The notes under the pieces are model-generated. The model did not search any database. It was not told the origin of the DNA and saw only the letters and a program-made list of their open reading frames with translations. Positions 42,927 to 52,334 of a DNA stretch of 64,000 nucleotides are shown here, piece by piece (the stretch's first letter is position 1; each line of letters begins with the position of its first letter). The position numbers and the translations under genes are program-made. The stretch is from contig NC_009420.2 in assembly GCF_000002875.2 (NCBI RefSeq), forward strand, positions 60,001 through 124,000, given 5' to 3'. This DNA is from Leishmania infantum JPCM5. Its lineage: Eukaryota > Euglenozoa > Kinetoplastea > Trypanosomatida > Trypanosomatidae.

Positions 42927-43388
42927 TCAGCCTTTCCTGTACTTGCGCATGAGTTTCTCCTTCAAGGAGAGCTCCTGACCCTGCGAAGAAGGGGGGTTCT
43001 GTTGCTGCTGAGTCATTGGCTGCTGCGGATGCGGCTGAGGTGTGCTGGCGAGCGCGCTCGCCTTCTCGGTGTTCGCCTCCTCGCGACGGCGTTTGTGCGA
43101 CAGGATCTGCTGAAGGATATACGACTCCGCAGCCTGTTGCGACACCGGACCTTGTTGGCCTGAATACGAGGAAGCAGAGGGCTGCTGTGCGGATGACGGC
43201 GACGGGCCGACAGTCCTATCTGTTGGCAGGTATGTCTCCGCTGCGGGCGAGGCACCCGCCTGAGCGCCGGTGCCGAAGATTTTTGCCTTCATGGCGCGGC
43301 GCCGCTGCTCACGCCAATCCTCCGGGTTAGCGCACAGCTTCAAAAGCTGCGGATGGACATTCGACAGATCCCCGTCGAAGTCGGACAT
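42927..43388 (-). CDS. Small Gln/Pro/Ser-rich hypothetical protein
   Basis: The 153-residue protein is not recognised. It starts with an acidic-then-helical segment (MSDFDGDLSNVHPQLLKLC) followed by a basic helix (EQRRRAMKAKIFG). The middle is Pro/Ser/Gln/Ala-rich and likely disordered. A second helical element (AAESYILQQILSHKRRREE) and a basic C-terminus (LSLKEKLMRKYRKG) follow. That layout suits an RNA- or protein-binding adaptor, but this is only a guess. On the transcribed strand a T10 tract near 43436-43445 and C-rich pyrimidines precede an AG at 43391-43392, right next to the ATG. Confidence 0.75.
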   Translation of the reverse strand: MSDFDGDLSNVHPQLLKLCANPEDWREQRRRAMKAKIFGTGAQAGASPAAETYLPTDRTVGPSPSSAQQPSASSYSGQQGPVSQQAAESYILQQILSHKRRREEANTEKASALASTPQPHPQQPMTQQQQNPPSSQGQELSLKEKLMRKYRKG

Positions 43389-44260
43389 GCCTACGATAGG
43401 CGTAATGTGCAGGGAGGGGGACAGAGAGCGGCGCAAAAAAAAAACTAAATCGCCTGAGGGAAGGGCTGAAGGGGCGACGACTTCCACGTGGCGGAACACT
43501 GAGCCGGTCGAATCGGGCCTCGATGAGAAAAAGATGTCGTCCGTGCGCAGTAAGAGAGCGTTGATTGTCAGGCTAACTTTCTGTGCTTTCAAAATCAGCG
43601 CTAGGAGAGGGGCCTGCGCGGGGAGTCAGCTGAGCGGATGAGCAGTGCCGCGTCGCACGAGACATGTCAGAGCGGACGCATGTACGGTTCAGTCGATGTA
43701 TGATGGGTGGTAGTGGAGGCAGAAGGAGAGAGGAGTCGAGAGATGGAAGAAGCATGCTTGCGATCGCAGACATTAAAGAGGGAATCAAGATAGCATCTTC
43801 ATTCAACAAGCAACAAAGTAACATGGCAAGAGTTACAATAAAAAGTAGGTGTCATATGGATCACCTTTTTGCGTGCATGGTCAGTTCGGGATCGCGCGCG
43901 AAGCAACGCCTCCGTTTCGATCGAGCGTTGCCCTTTTGAGACGAGGCGGACATAATGCGCTGGCACCGCAAAAAAAAAGCGCTGACGTGTCAGACGTACT
44001 CTGTAGCTTACTGAGTCATCCTGCGTCAGCTCGCGACTGCATTCGCAAAGCATACCGTCACCGGTCTTTAAGCTGGGATGTCTTCGCCTTCTTACTACTC
44101 TGCTCCGTTGCCGGTACTGTTTTGGGGGGTCTATTGCGAAGACAGTGGTGCTAGGTGGCTTGCACCACATCTCACCGCATCCGTCTACGGCAAGAGCTTG
44201 GGCGTGATTCAACTGTGTCACGGCTCACAACTTTCTACAACCTTCGCGGGAACTTACGCG

Positions 44261-44705
44261 GTTCATTGTAACTATGACAATGGTGTATCTGTGTATGCTC
44301 ATGAGGGGTGAAGTCACGGAAAGCATGGATAGATTCGAATCATAACAGCCCAGCCGCCGCGCGAAGGGGTGCGCAGTACAGCAAAAAAAACCTGTCGTGG
44401 CACTGCACGCACATACACGCACACACGCACAGAAAATCTAGATGCCGCAGAATAACTTTGCCGTGTGCGGAAAGAACACGGCGAAGGACCTAAAGGCATC
44501 GTCCACACCACGGCAACGAGCGAAACGCTCCCGCTCTCTCAGTCTGGCACCGCATCCACCCAGAAAGCACAGGCGCGTGTGCGCACACGCACAGCATTCC
44601 TCCAAAGCGATCCGCGACCCAGCGAGGACAGGGAAGAGGGGGAGGGAAGCAAGCTTCCGCGCACGGCCTCCTCTACACTTCCTCACCAGCGCGAAAAAAA
44701 AAGGT
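44261..44705. repeat. 445-bp tandem repeat, unit 1
   Basis: The unit begins GTTCATTGTAACTATGACAA and ends at a poly-A block plus GGT. It is identical to unit 2 as far as I could compare. It contains the candidate H/ACA hairpin (44437-44500), a 16-base perfect palindrome at 44575-44590 (GCGTGTGCGCACACGC), and a stem around the A8 run near 44384-44391. Confidence 0.95.
44437..44500 (-). ncRNA. Candidate single-hairpin H/ACA (AGA-box) snoRNA, copy 1
   Basis: On the transcribed strand, GATGCC (44500-44495) pairs with GGCATC (44446-44441). Inside, GCCGTGT pairs perfectly with ACACGGC around a 9-base loop. The two stems are separated by 12- and 13-base arms, like a pseudouridylation pocket. One base after the lower stem comes AGA (44439-44437). 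Trypanosomatid H/ACA RNAs are typically single hairpins of about 65-75 bases ending in an AGA box; this one is 64. The distance from the upper stem to AGA is 20 bases, or 17 if two flanking A-T pairs form, slightly longer than the usual 14-16. No target site was tested. Confidence 0.5.
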
Positions 44706-45150
44706 GTTCATTGTAACTATGACAATGGTGTATCTGTGTATGCTCATGAGGGGTGAAGTCACGGAAAGCATGGATAGATTCGAATCATAACAGCCCAGCC
44801 GCCGCGCGAAGGGGTGCGCAGTACAGCAAAAAAAACCTGTCGTGGCACTGCACGCACATACACGCACACACGCACAGAAAATCTAGATGCCGCAGAATAA
44901 CTTTGCCGTGTGCGGAAAGAACACGGCGAAGGACCTAAAGGCATCGTCCACACCACGGCAACGAGCGAAACGCTCCCGCTCTCTCAGTCTGGCACCGCAT
45001 CCACCCAGAAAGCACAGGCGCGTGTGCGCACACGCACAGCATTCCTCCAAAGCGATCCGCGACCCAGCGAGGACAGGGAAGAGGGGGAGGGAAGCAAGCT
45101 TCCGCGCACGGCCTCCTCTACACTTCCTCACCAGCGCGAAAAAAAAAGGT
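44706..45150. repeat. 445-bp tandem repeat, unit 2
   Basis: This is a head-to-tail copy of unit 1 at an exact offset of 445 bases. I could see no mismatch between the two units. Confidence 0.95.
44882..44945 (-). ncRNA. Candidate single-hairpin H/ACA (AGA-box) snoRNA, copy 2
   Basis: Identical to the copy 1 candidate at 44437-44500, because it lies at the same place in the second 445-bp unit. Lower stem 44945-44940 with 44891-44886; AGA at 44884-44882. Reiterated small-RNA units are the normal arrangement of snoRNA genes in kinetoplastids, which fits this setting. Confidence 0.5.
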
Positions 45151-45247
45151 GTTCATTGTAACTATGACAATGGTGTATCTGTGTATGCTCATGAGGGGTG
45201 AAGTCACGGAAAGCATGGATAGATTCGAATCATAACAGCCCAGCCGC
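45151..45247. repeat. 445-bp tandem repeat, partial third unit
   Basis: The first 97 bases of the unit are repeated once more, ending at CAGCCGC, after which the sequence diverges. This part does not include the snoRNA-like hairpin. Confidence 0.95.
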
Positions 45248-46602
45248 GGTACGCCGAGGCCTCTGAAGGGGCGGAGGCTGAAGACGCGTGCATCTCGGCG
45301 AGAACCGCGTTGTGCGGAAGGCTGAGCCAGAGGCACAGTGACTCCGCTGCGCGGACGTACTCTTGGCAGAAATGCCGTCACTACACAGCGTTGTCACAAC
45401 TCCTTCGAACACTTAAGAGGCGCCAGCAGGGACAAGTGCACGCACACAGCGTCCGACCAAACGGCAGATCAGTAGAGGTAGACCATAAAAAGGTCAATGT
45501 GATGCTTCAGTGAATGAAATCAGCTCAAACAGAACGCATAAATCGGTTGATCATCGTCTCTGTCACCGCCCTTTGAACGCTACACACCCGAACACAAAAA
45601 AGTGTGCCACGACTCTTAGCTCTCTCCATATCCGTGTTAGCGGGGCACTCTCCCCTCTTCCCCCGTGACAAAGAAACTCAGCAACGAAGGCAAGTGTGAA
45701 AAAGCGCGCAGTCCTTCCCGCAACAGCGCACACAACTGCCACACCTCGCTCACAGTAAACAATCTAGGGCTTATTTTCTGCGAAGCGATCCACTAATGGA
45801 AGGCAGCCTCCGCGGTAAGCATCACTCTTCGACGATCCACAGAGTGTCCCCTCTTCCTCCCCCTCCCACTGACTTCCAGCAACATTTGCGCCGCGGTGCA
45901 ACAAACTTCGACAAAAAAGGCGTGGATACGCCCACTCCGGGCAGGTGTCTCGCTGCCGCAATCACTTGCGCTGGTCATCCATGTGCGCATGTGTATGTGA
46001 ATGTGTGCTCTTGTGCAACGCTCTATACAAGGCGAGTATCATATACTGAGAGCGTGAAGGAAACGGTGAAGCGAGTACATGGAGAGAGGTGAAGAATGCG
46101 TCAGTAGCTCGAAGGATATGGCGTGCCTTAGAGAGTGCTGCAGTGCGTTGTGCGTGTATGGGAGGAGGGGGGGCAGGGCGGCATCCTACGCTCATACAGG
46201 TAAGTCGCAGGCCTCAAGTGGGCATCGTATCCATGGAGAAGGCGTGGGCAACGATGATAAAAACTAAAGCAAGAGGCTCTCTGATGGCATATCGTTGCTT
46301 TTATGGCGAACGGCATCCCGCGCACTTCTCCTTTTTGGCCACATTACCCTCGCACGAACTCGACCGCAGATCGAGACTGCGCTCGACGTGCGATCCTGTG
46401 CGCCGATGCGCAGTTGCTGTACGCGCAATGCTTTTTATGTCGCGGCTCTGCTGAACACACACGCAGGGGTGCATGTATGGGATCGCTGATGCCTCTCTAT
46501 GCAATACTTGTGCAGCATCAGCGCAGAATACAAACACAGACAAAAACGTCTTTGGCAGACCTGATGTGCAACTCCCTGCTGTGTGCCGTTGCTCTTTTCC
46601 TT

Positions 46603-48594
46603 TCATAGTTGCGGAGAGGCCACGCTCAGTAGCGCGTAAGGGTCATACCAGAGAGGCACCGGCACGGCAGCACCCGGAGCACGAGGCTGCGCGCTCAGAA
46701 TCTTCTCTAGCCTCTCACGCCACGTCACCTGCGCCTTCTCGGCGTACTCGCGCTTGGAGTTGAGGAAGCGGACAGTATCCTCCTCCAACTTTGTGCACAG
46801 TGGCGGCACGCGCAGCTCCACTGGTAGGCGAACAGCGGAGAACACATTGACCCGGGGTACCACCCACCTTTGCATGTCGACGTTGTCACTCAGCACAGCG
46901 TGCAGATCGCCGAGCTCGACCTCGGGTCGCCGCCGCTTCAGTGGATTGTCAGCGGTGGTCGTGTCATCAGGGCGCGGGGCCTTGAAAATATAGCGTTGCT
47001 CCATCACCAGAAGCACCGCCCCCCACGCCGCCCGCTTCGCCTCCGGGATGAGGGGCAGGGTACGGAGCCACATCAGATCGCGTCTGCGCCGTTGGTTCAT
47101 ATCGGTCTGCCATGCCTGCTGTGAGGTACTGCCCCATGCCGCTACGCGCCACCGCGCGAGCTGCTCGACGAGTTGCATGAGCGGCTCTGCCTCCTCACTC
47201 TGGATGAAGTGGGAGGCGAACCGGCGGAATGACAGAAGGCCGCCAAGACGCTCGAAGACTGTCTGAACGCCGCTGCTCGAGGCCGCCAGCACATCCATCA
47301 AGATGCACATCTCCTCCGTGTGCTCTGTCATCTCGCACAGCCGTAGCAGGCCAGGCAGCGCCTCCAGTCGGTCATCCGGAAACGCCCGAGACGCTTCTCC
47401 GCCCTTCACGTGCGCCAGCACCGACAACCAAAACAGATGCTTCATCTCCGGCGGCATCTGCTTCACACTGGTGGAGGCAAGCGGAGGAGCGGCGGCGGCC
47501 GTCACACTGCCGTGCGCAACACCGCCGCCGGCGTGCTTCATGGGAACCTTCACTGGCGGGCGAGGTCCACCGACACCTGGAGCGACGGGCACCTTCACCG
47601 AACCTGTGCCGGGCAGCCGCCCCGCGAAAGGCGCCCGAGTCTCTAAAGCCTGCATCGGAGCCGCGGCAGCGGCCAAAGAAGGGCGAGGCGCCACCGCGGC
47701 AGGGACGGTCGCCGGCGCGGCGGACGTCGACCCCACCTGCACAGCCTCGATCTTGTACCCCGCGCCGCTCCGGAGGTATGTTTCAACCTTTACGCGACGG
47801 TCTGCCACAGAGGGGAAGCGGACATTCGCGGTCGACTGCTCGCCACCGTAACGTGTGCCGCCCTTCACCCAGTCCATGTACTTGGTGTGGTACGTTTGTG
47901 ATGACAGCATCGTCTCCGGCACGCGGCTCTGAACGATGAGCATCGGCGCGAGCTGGCCGACAAAGGCGTCCCAGAGTGGTTTGAGGGGGCCAGGTTGGAG
48001 GCTGTCATACAGAAGCTTCACATTGTCGCAGCAGCAGGCAAAGCAAATCGCCAGCTCGCCCGAGTTCTTCCACGTGAACCGCTGCATCACACGGCCGCTG
48101 CGCTGCGCCTGCTGGTACTGCCGTTTGTACTCTTGCCGCACCTCCGTCACAAACATCTCCACCGCGACACGGAAGTAGTCCAGCGTGCGGTGACGCCCAT
48201 CCGGATAGCGTTTCTTATCGGTGCTCAAGAGAAACAGAACCTTGGCCATGTCCTGCATGTCTCTGAGGGGTGGTAGCGGGATGTACTCCTTGTCTGGCCG
48301 CTCGAAGCGCAGCTCGGGATTCAGCTGCACATGCCGCTGCTGTTGTAGCTGCTGCGTAGACGTGGCTCTCTCTGTTGCAGCAGCACTTTGGCGCTGCGGG
48401 GGGGACAACGGACGTTCGCTATCAGACGATTCGGAGCCGGAGGAGCTGCCGCTGGCGCTGCTGCTGCTGTCGGAGACACTGCTGCTGGCTTCTTCAGAGT
48501 CGGTACTGCTGACGCTCGACGAGCCGCTAGACGCGGCCGACGTCTGCCGGCGCTCCTCGTCAGCAGCCGTGCCCTCGGTGCGTTTGGAGGACAT
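46603..48594 (-). CDS. Large Ser-rich/helical hypothetical protein
   Basis: The 663-residue protein is not recognised. Residues about 15-65 are a dense Ser/Asp/Glu stretch (likely phosphorylated, disordered). Residues about 95-230 form a helical domain (LFLLSTDKKRYPDGRHRTLDYFRVAVEMF and NSGELAICFACCCDNVKLLYDSL inside it). A Pro/Ala/Val-rich linker (about 270-370) follows. Residues 375-500 are a second helical domain (MKHLFWLSVLAHVKG, ALPGLLRLCEMTEHTEEMCILMDVLA, LMQLVEQLARWRVAAW) that vaguely recalls the LW/TFIIS-N bundle. A basic LKRRRPE near 550 could be a nuclear signal. A role in transcription or RNA processing is a weak inference. The start is at 48594, just below a strong pyrimidine tract. 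Confidence 0.82.
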   Translation of the reverse strand: MSSKRTEGTAADEERRQTSAASSGSSSVSSTDSEEASSSVSDSSSSASGSSSGSESSDSERPLSPPQRQSAAATERATSTQQLQQQRHVQLNPELRFERPDKEYIPLPPLRDMQDMAKVLFLLSTDKKRYPDGRHRTLDYFRVAVEMFVTEVRQEYKRQYQQAQRSGRVMQRFTWKNSGELAICFACCCDNVKLLYDSLQPGPLKPLWDAFVGQLAPMLIVQSRVPETMLSSQTYHTKYMDWVKGGTRYGGEQSTANVRFPSVADRRVKVETYLRSGAGYKIEAVQVGSTSAAPATVPAAVAPRPSLAAAAAPMQALETRAPFAGRLPGTGSVKVPVAPGVGGPRPPVKVPMKHAGGGVAHGSVTAAAAPPLASTSVKQMPPEMKHLFWLSVLAHVKGGEASRAFPDDRLEALPGLLRLCEMTEHTEEMCILMDVLAASSSGVQTVFERLGGLLSFRRFASHFIQSEEAEPLMQLVEQLARWRVAAWGSTSQQAWQTDMNQRRRRDLMWLRTLPLIPEAKRAAWGAVLLVMEQRYIFKAPRPDDTTTADNPLKRRRPEVELGDLHAVLSDNVDMQRWVVPRVNVFSAVRLPVELRVPPLCTKLEEDTVRFLNSKREYAEKAQVTWRERLEKILSAQPRAPGAAVPVPLWYDPYALLSVASPQL

Positions 48595-48614
48595 GATAAG
48601 ACGGCGCTGTGCGA

Positions 48615-48655
48615 CTAGGAAAAGAGGGGGCAACTTGGGGGAGAGGATGGGGGGC
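48615..48655 (-). promoter_or_regulatory. Polypyrimidine tract and AG acceptor for the Ser-rich gene
   Basis: On the transcribed strand a C/T-rich run (plus 48619-48655, mostly G and A) is followed by AG at 48616-48615 and again at 48608-48607. The ATG is at 48594, so the 5' UTR would be only about 12-20 bases. This is the clearest spliced-leader acceptor in the window and supports the shorter start. Confidence 0.6.
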
Positions 48656-49835
48656 TAAGCGACGCCGAGCACTAAAGACGGTGGGCAGTGCACACCTTGG
48701 AAGAAGCGCAGCAGCAAGAGCTGAGTTACAAAAGCGGAAAGGGGGGAGTATGGCAGCGCCGATTCCACGCGCGCGGTGTCTGCCCACAGCTCAGAGGCTC
48801 TTTGACCTTCAGTGGGTGAACGAGACTGCAGGCCCGCCCATAATCCGCTGCAGCTGATGCGAAGCGGAGCAGGTAGAGGGAGAACAAAAGAAGAAGCAAC
48901 AGAGGCCACCGAGTGGGCAGATAAGAGGGACTCAGTGACGGGATGCGAAAGAAAAGACGACAAGCGGAGCGAGGAGAAAGAGTGGTGCGCTGCGCAACCC
49001 GCACACACTGGTACGGAGAGAGACGTGGGAAACAGGAGGGGCAGGGCTCACTGAGCGTGCCCCTTTCTTTTTCTTCGCGGCGGAGGGTACATCAGGCACC
49101 ACATTCTAAAAGCCGCATCGAAGCGCTGCTTCTTCCACTGCCATGAGATGCGGGCATACGGCGCCTACCTCGCGCACTGGCGCCGACACGCACTCTCTGA
49201 TCACGGCATGTTTACTCTTTTTTTTTCGCGTTCCCCCGGTGGAAGCTTTGCGTTCGCGGTAAATCACTCCAGCAGGGGGCAGGCAAGGGCGAACAAGTGA
49301 GACGGCAAACAATATCCGGGGACGGCGGGGGAAGAAGTCCGTCTTCTTGTGGCTCGTGATGGCGATAAACCGCATACCTTTCCTTGCGCACGTTGATGAC
49401 GCGAGTGGCACTCCGAGAGAGGGGGGAGGGTGCGGTGAAGGCGAGATGAGGAAGACAAGAAGCGCACGCGGCAAACCGCACAAGAGTACGAGTGCAACGA
49501 AACAGGGGACGAGAAGGCGGCATAACAGACAAACAGCCATCAAACAGACACAAAAAAGGTTCACCACCACCGCAGCGGCGGTGACGTAGCAGAGAGAGCA
49601 GACACAGAGGGAGAGTGGGAAAAGAACAAACAAAAAAAAACACAACGGCGAACACACAATCCCGTGGGACATCTCCACATCTGGTGTGAGTGGCACGGGC
49701 GTTGGACGTGCCGTCCCCCAGAGCCAGCAGTGCTGCCGAGTGTTCTCGACAGCGAGTCCAAAGAGAGGAAAGGGCACGTACCCCTGTTCGAGTATTCGCA
49801 AGAAAGGGGCGCCATACAACTCCACTCACCCAACA
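48656..49835. other. Intergenic spacer
   Basis: This spacer lies between the small unknown gene's stop and the Ser-rich gene. Frames are low-complexity. A T9 run occurs at 49219-49227, and A-rich runs near 49550 and 49631. No gene. Confidence 0.55.
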
Positions 49836-50339
49836 TCACGGAGGTGCTGGCGAGGCCGGCGAAATGGACGAGGCAGGGGCAACGCCAGCAGCCAGCGTCA
49901 CGATGCGGTGCTGCAGCCGCGCCTCTCTCGCCGCGAGTGCCTCCTCCAGGAAAGGATGCTTGCCTTCGGCTTCGACAAGACGTTGACAGAGCGCTGGACA
50001 GATGATCATCGCTGCAGGAGCCTCTTCAGCGGTAATTGTCCAAACAGACCGCATGCGCGCACCGTCCATTCCTGGTGTTTCCCCCTTCACACCACCGTCG
50101 CGAAGCGCGTAGGCATCCAACACCGAAGCGCACAGGCGCTCTGCCCCGTGCGTGAACTCGCCTTGGGTTGACACTGCTGTCGAGGAACGCAGGAGCGCGG
50201 CGTGATACAGCATCGCCATCTTCGGCGGTGGCAGCCGAGAAATGAGGGAGGCCGTGTCGGAGTGGTCCATGAGGTGCAGCGCAAACTCGCTCATCAACGG
50301 GCGCAACGCGTCGTGTGTCAGAAGCCCCTCAAAGTCCAT
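49836..50339 (-). CDS. Small conserved-looking hypothetical protein
   Basis: The predicted 167-residue protein is not recognised. It is mainly helical: MDFEGLLTHDALRPLMSEFA, DHSDTASLISRL and PPKMAMLYHAALLRSS come first, a Gly/Arg linker follows, then a helix-rich C-terminal third (AAMIICPALCQRLVEAEGKH and EEALAAREARLQHRI inside it). The end is Pro/Ser/Ala. The open frame extends to 50627, but the Met at 50339 begins the structured part and the upstream codons translate GAC-type low-complexity sequence. Confidence 0.65.
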   Translation of the reverse strand: MDFEGLLTHDALRPLMSEFALHLMDHSDTASLISRLPPPKMAMLYHAALLRSSTAVSTQGEFTHGAERLCASVLDAYALRDGGVKGETPGMDGARMRSVWTITAEEAPAAMIICPALCQRLVEAEGKHPFLEEALAAREARLQHRIVTLAAGVAPASSISPASPAPP

Positions 50340-50993
50340 TTTCGCAGAAGCGGTAGTAGCGTTATAAGCCGGGAAGCAGGCATAGAATACCCTGTATACG
50401 TCTTTGTGTCGTCGTCGTCGATGGTGTACGTCCCACAGGGGAGCGTCAGCACAAACGCCGTGAAGCAAAAGAAGAAGAGGGTGTCCCATTTCCGGGAAGG
50501 ACACAAAAGAGAGGACAGTAACGAAGAGAAAAAGATAGCAGTCGCGCCCGGGCAACGCAGCGGCGCGCGTCGTAGATTTCGAGCGCTGCCTCCTTACCCA
50601 CAACGGTGAGCATGTCTCCCATGACAAGGAGCTGTAGAGTAATCACCACCGCTCACGGGGCACTCCGCACGGTGATCTGCGCTGAGATTGGATTCAGCTC
50701 GAGGAGCGCTGCCAGCAAAGAAAGCTGCCGCCTCAAGTCTGCATGTCGCCTTCGTTAAGAAGAGCGCATCACGGCGTCTGCTCGCCTTCCCTGTCATGCC
50801 CAGGCGGGACAAAAAAAAAAATCGAATGTCCAGACTCGCTCAAGCGGACACAATAGCTCCAGGCAACCGAGGAGGATGAATGCACGCACACACGCAAACA
50901 CCGTGCCCCTTCCTCCACGTAGACAGTCACACACGCGCACATTCTAGTGGCTGTGCGACTCAGTGAGCGCCGCACCCACGCCCACGCCAACCG
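50340..50993. other. Intergenic spacer
   Basis: A short spacer with CGTCGTCGTCGA-like triplets near 50408-50420 and an A10 run near 50811-50821. No gene. Confidence 0.6.
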
Positions 50994-52334
50994 TCAAAAA
51001 GGCTGAGCTGTGAGTACGCGAACGCGACCGTTGAAGGGGTCGTAGGCGGTGATCTTCACGGCCTGCCCCTCAATCGCACGGAGGGCTTCCTCAAATGCAG
51101 CAGGGGTCTTCACAACCGTGCGGCCCACGTGAGAGATGATGTGGCCAACGCCCAGCCGATGCGCAGCGGCCACCGATCCGGGCAATACTTCAGCGAGCAC
51201 CACTCCGTCCTCGACAGCCTCCACCGTGACGCCGAGACGCTCCGCGAGTGTCCTCTGCGATGGCGGTCTCGGCAACGCCGGTGGTGACGATGACGGCCGA
51301 CTCTTCGCAGTGGCTGATCGCGGCACGTGCAGGTGCGACGGCAGTGGTGACGTGGACTTTGGCGTTTGGCTGCGGTGAGAGGCGCTCCGATTGGACGGCA
51401 CTAGTTCTTGCTGCGACAACTGCAGAGGAGGGGGCACATTCATGGAGAAGCCCTCGCGAGGCGCTGCGGCTGCGCCGGCATCAGGTGTCCTTGTAGCCGA
51501 CCCCAGAGTCGCCATGATGCTCTCCAAGTCCTTCAGCCGCTCCTCCAGCGTCTCCATGTCTGACCTGGTGGCCGCCGCCGCCTCTATGCACTTCAGCTGC
51601 TCCTGCATGTACTCTACCGTCTTTACGGCCTCGTAGGCATCCGCGAGTGGGGCCACGGCAAGCGCGTCGTGAGCCTGAGCCACAAAGTCAGTGTAGGAGG
51701 ACGTCAACTGTTGAAGCTGCTGCTGGGTGCTAAAGCTCACCTGATGCAGCTGCCGCACCATGTCGCTCACATCAGCTCTAACCGATGCGGCCAGTTCGCT
51801 GCGTATTACCTCCAATTCCTCCTTCGTTTGCGCCACGACACTGCCGCAGACGCGGTCGCGAAACGCCTCCATCTGCTGCTGCGTCTCCACCCGCATCGCC
51901 CGCAGCTGCTTGGCGGAGGTGGCGATGGCAATGTCGTTTATGTGCTTCAAATCCTCCGTGTACGTCTGCAGACTGCGCTCAGCGGCGATGAGAACCGTCT
52001 CGTGCGACGCGCGCAGCGCGTCGTCGAGGGCCTCGGGGTCCTCCACTTGTTTGTACATGAGTTGGGTACGCCGGTCTGCCGCCTGCCGCTCGCGCGTCTC
52101 ACCGACCGCCCGGTCAGTGCGGCTGGAAGGGCCAGTGGAAGATGTCGCATGGACACTGCCTGTACCGGTAGCGGCAGCGCCGAACTCGCCTCCATCACCT
52201 TTACGCAGCTCTGTCTTGAACAGCTCTGTATCGTTGGCGTGTGCCACGAGAAGAGACAAGACGTCGATCAGGTAGGACGGGCACGTGCCACTGTGGCACA
52301 GCACTTCGAACCTGCGGTTCAGCACAGTAGTCAT
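50994..52334 (-). CDS. Coiled-coil protein with C-terminal PDZ domain
   Basis: The 446-residue protein has a small N-terminal helical region (residues 1-45). A long coiled-coil segment follows at about 100-275 (heptad-like runs rich in Gln, Glu, Ala and Leu). A Ser/Pro-rich linker (290-360) comes next, then a PDZ domain at about 361-435: GVVLAEVLPGSVAAAHRLGVG matches the second-half loop and strand, and ISHVGRTVVKTPAAFEEAL the following helix. PDZ domains bind short C-terminal peptides, so this is probably a scaffold dimerised by its coil. The canonical GLGF loop is not obvious. I start at 52334 because the upstream 47 codons are Arg/Phe-rich low-complexity. The partner is unknown. Confidence 0.85.
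   Translation of the reverse strand: MTTVLNRRFEVLCHSGTCPSYLIDVLSLLVAHANDTELFKTELRKGDGGEFGAAATGTGSVHATSSTGPSSRTDRAVGETRERQAADRRTQLMYKQVEDPEALDDALRASHETVLIAAERSLQTYTEDLKHINDIAIATSAKQLRAMRVETQQQMEAFRDRVCGSVVAQTKEELEVIRSELAASVRADVSDMVRQLHQVSFSTQQQLQQLTSSYTDFVAQAHDALAVAPLADAYEAVKTVEYMQEQLKCIEAAAATRSDMETLEERLKDLESIMATLGSATRTPDAGAAAAPREGFSMNVPPPLQLSQQELVPSNRSASHRSQTPKSTSPLPSHLHVPRSATAKSRPSSSPPALPRPPSQRTLAERLGVTVEAVEDGVVLAEVLPGSVAAAHRLGVGHIISHVGRTVVKTPAAFEEALRAIEGQAVKITAYDPFNGRVRVLTAQPF

Larger units (their letters stand above)
43389..46602. other. Gene-free interval with 445-bp tandem duplication
   Basis: These 3.2 kb lie between the Ser-rich protein's stop and the Q/P-rich protein's start. Two full tandem copies of a 445-bp unit and a 97-bp third partial copy occupy 44261-45247. 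Each full unit carries a candidate H/ACA hairpin. Further structures are a stem at 43981-44030 (GCTGACG ... CGTCAGC) and one at 45252-45300 (CGCCGAG ... CTCGGCG) followed by AGA. No protein gene is convincing. The interval may be a small-RNA locus. Confidence 0.5.

Noticed and set aside
44330..44345. GATTCGAATC in the repeat as a tRNA T-loop
   Set aside because: The flanking bases cannot form a T-stem, and no acceptor or anticodon arm is found around it.
44308..44756. Repeated small plus-strand frames inside the 445-bp units
   Set aside because: They are duplicated only because the DNA is duplicated; the peptides have no features and are against the transcription direction.
45486..45557. Possible C/D snoRNA on the minus strand (ACGATGA ... 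CTGA)
   Set aside because: The C box has a mismatch, the D-box distance and terminal stem (4 bp) are poor, and no guide layout fits.
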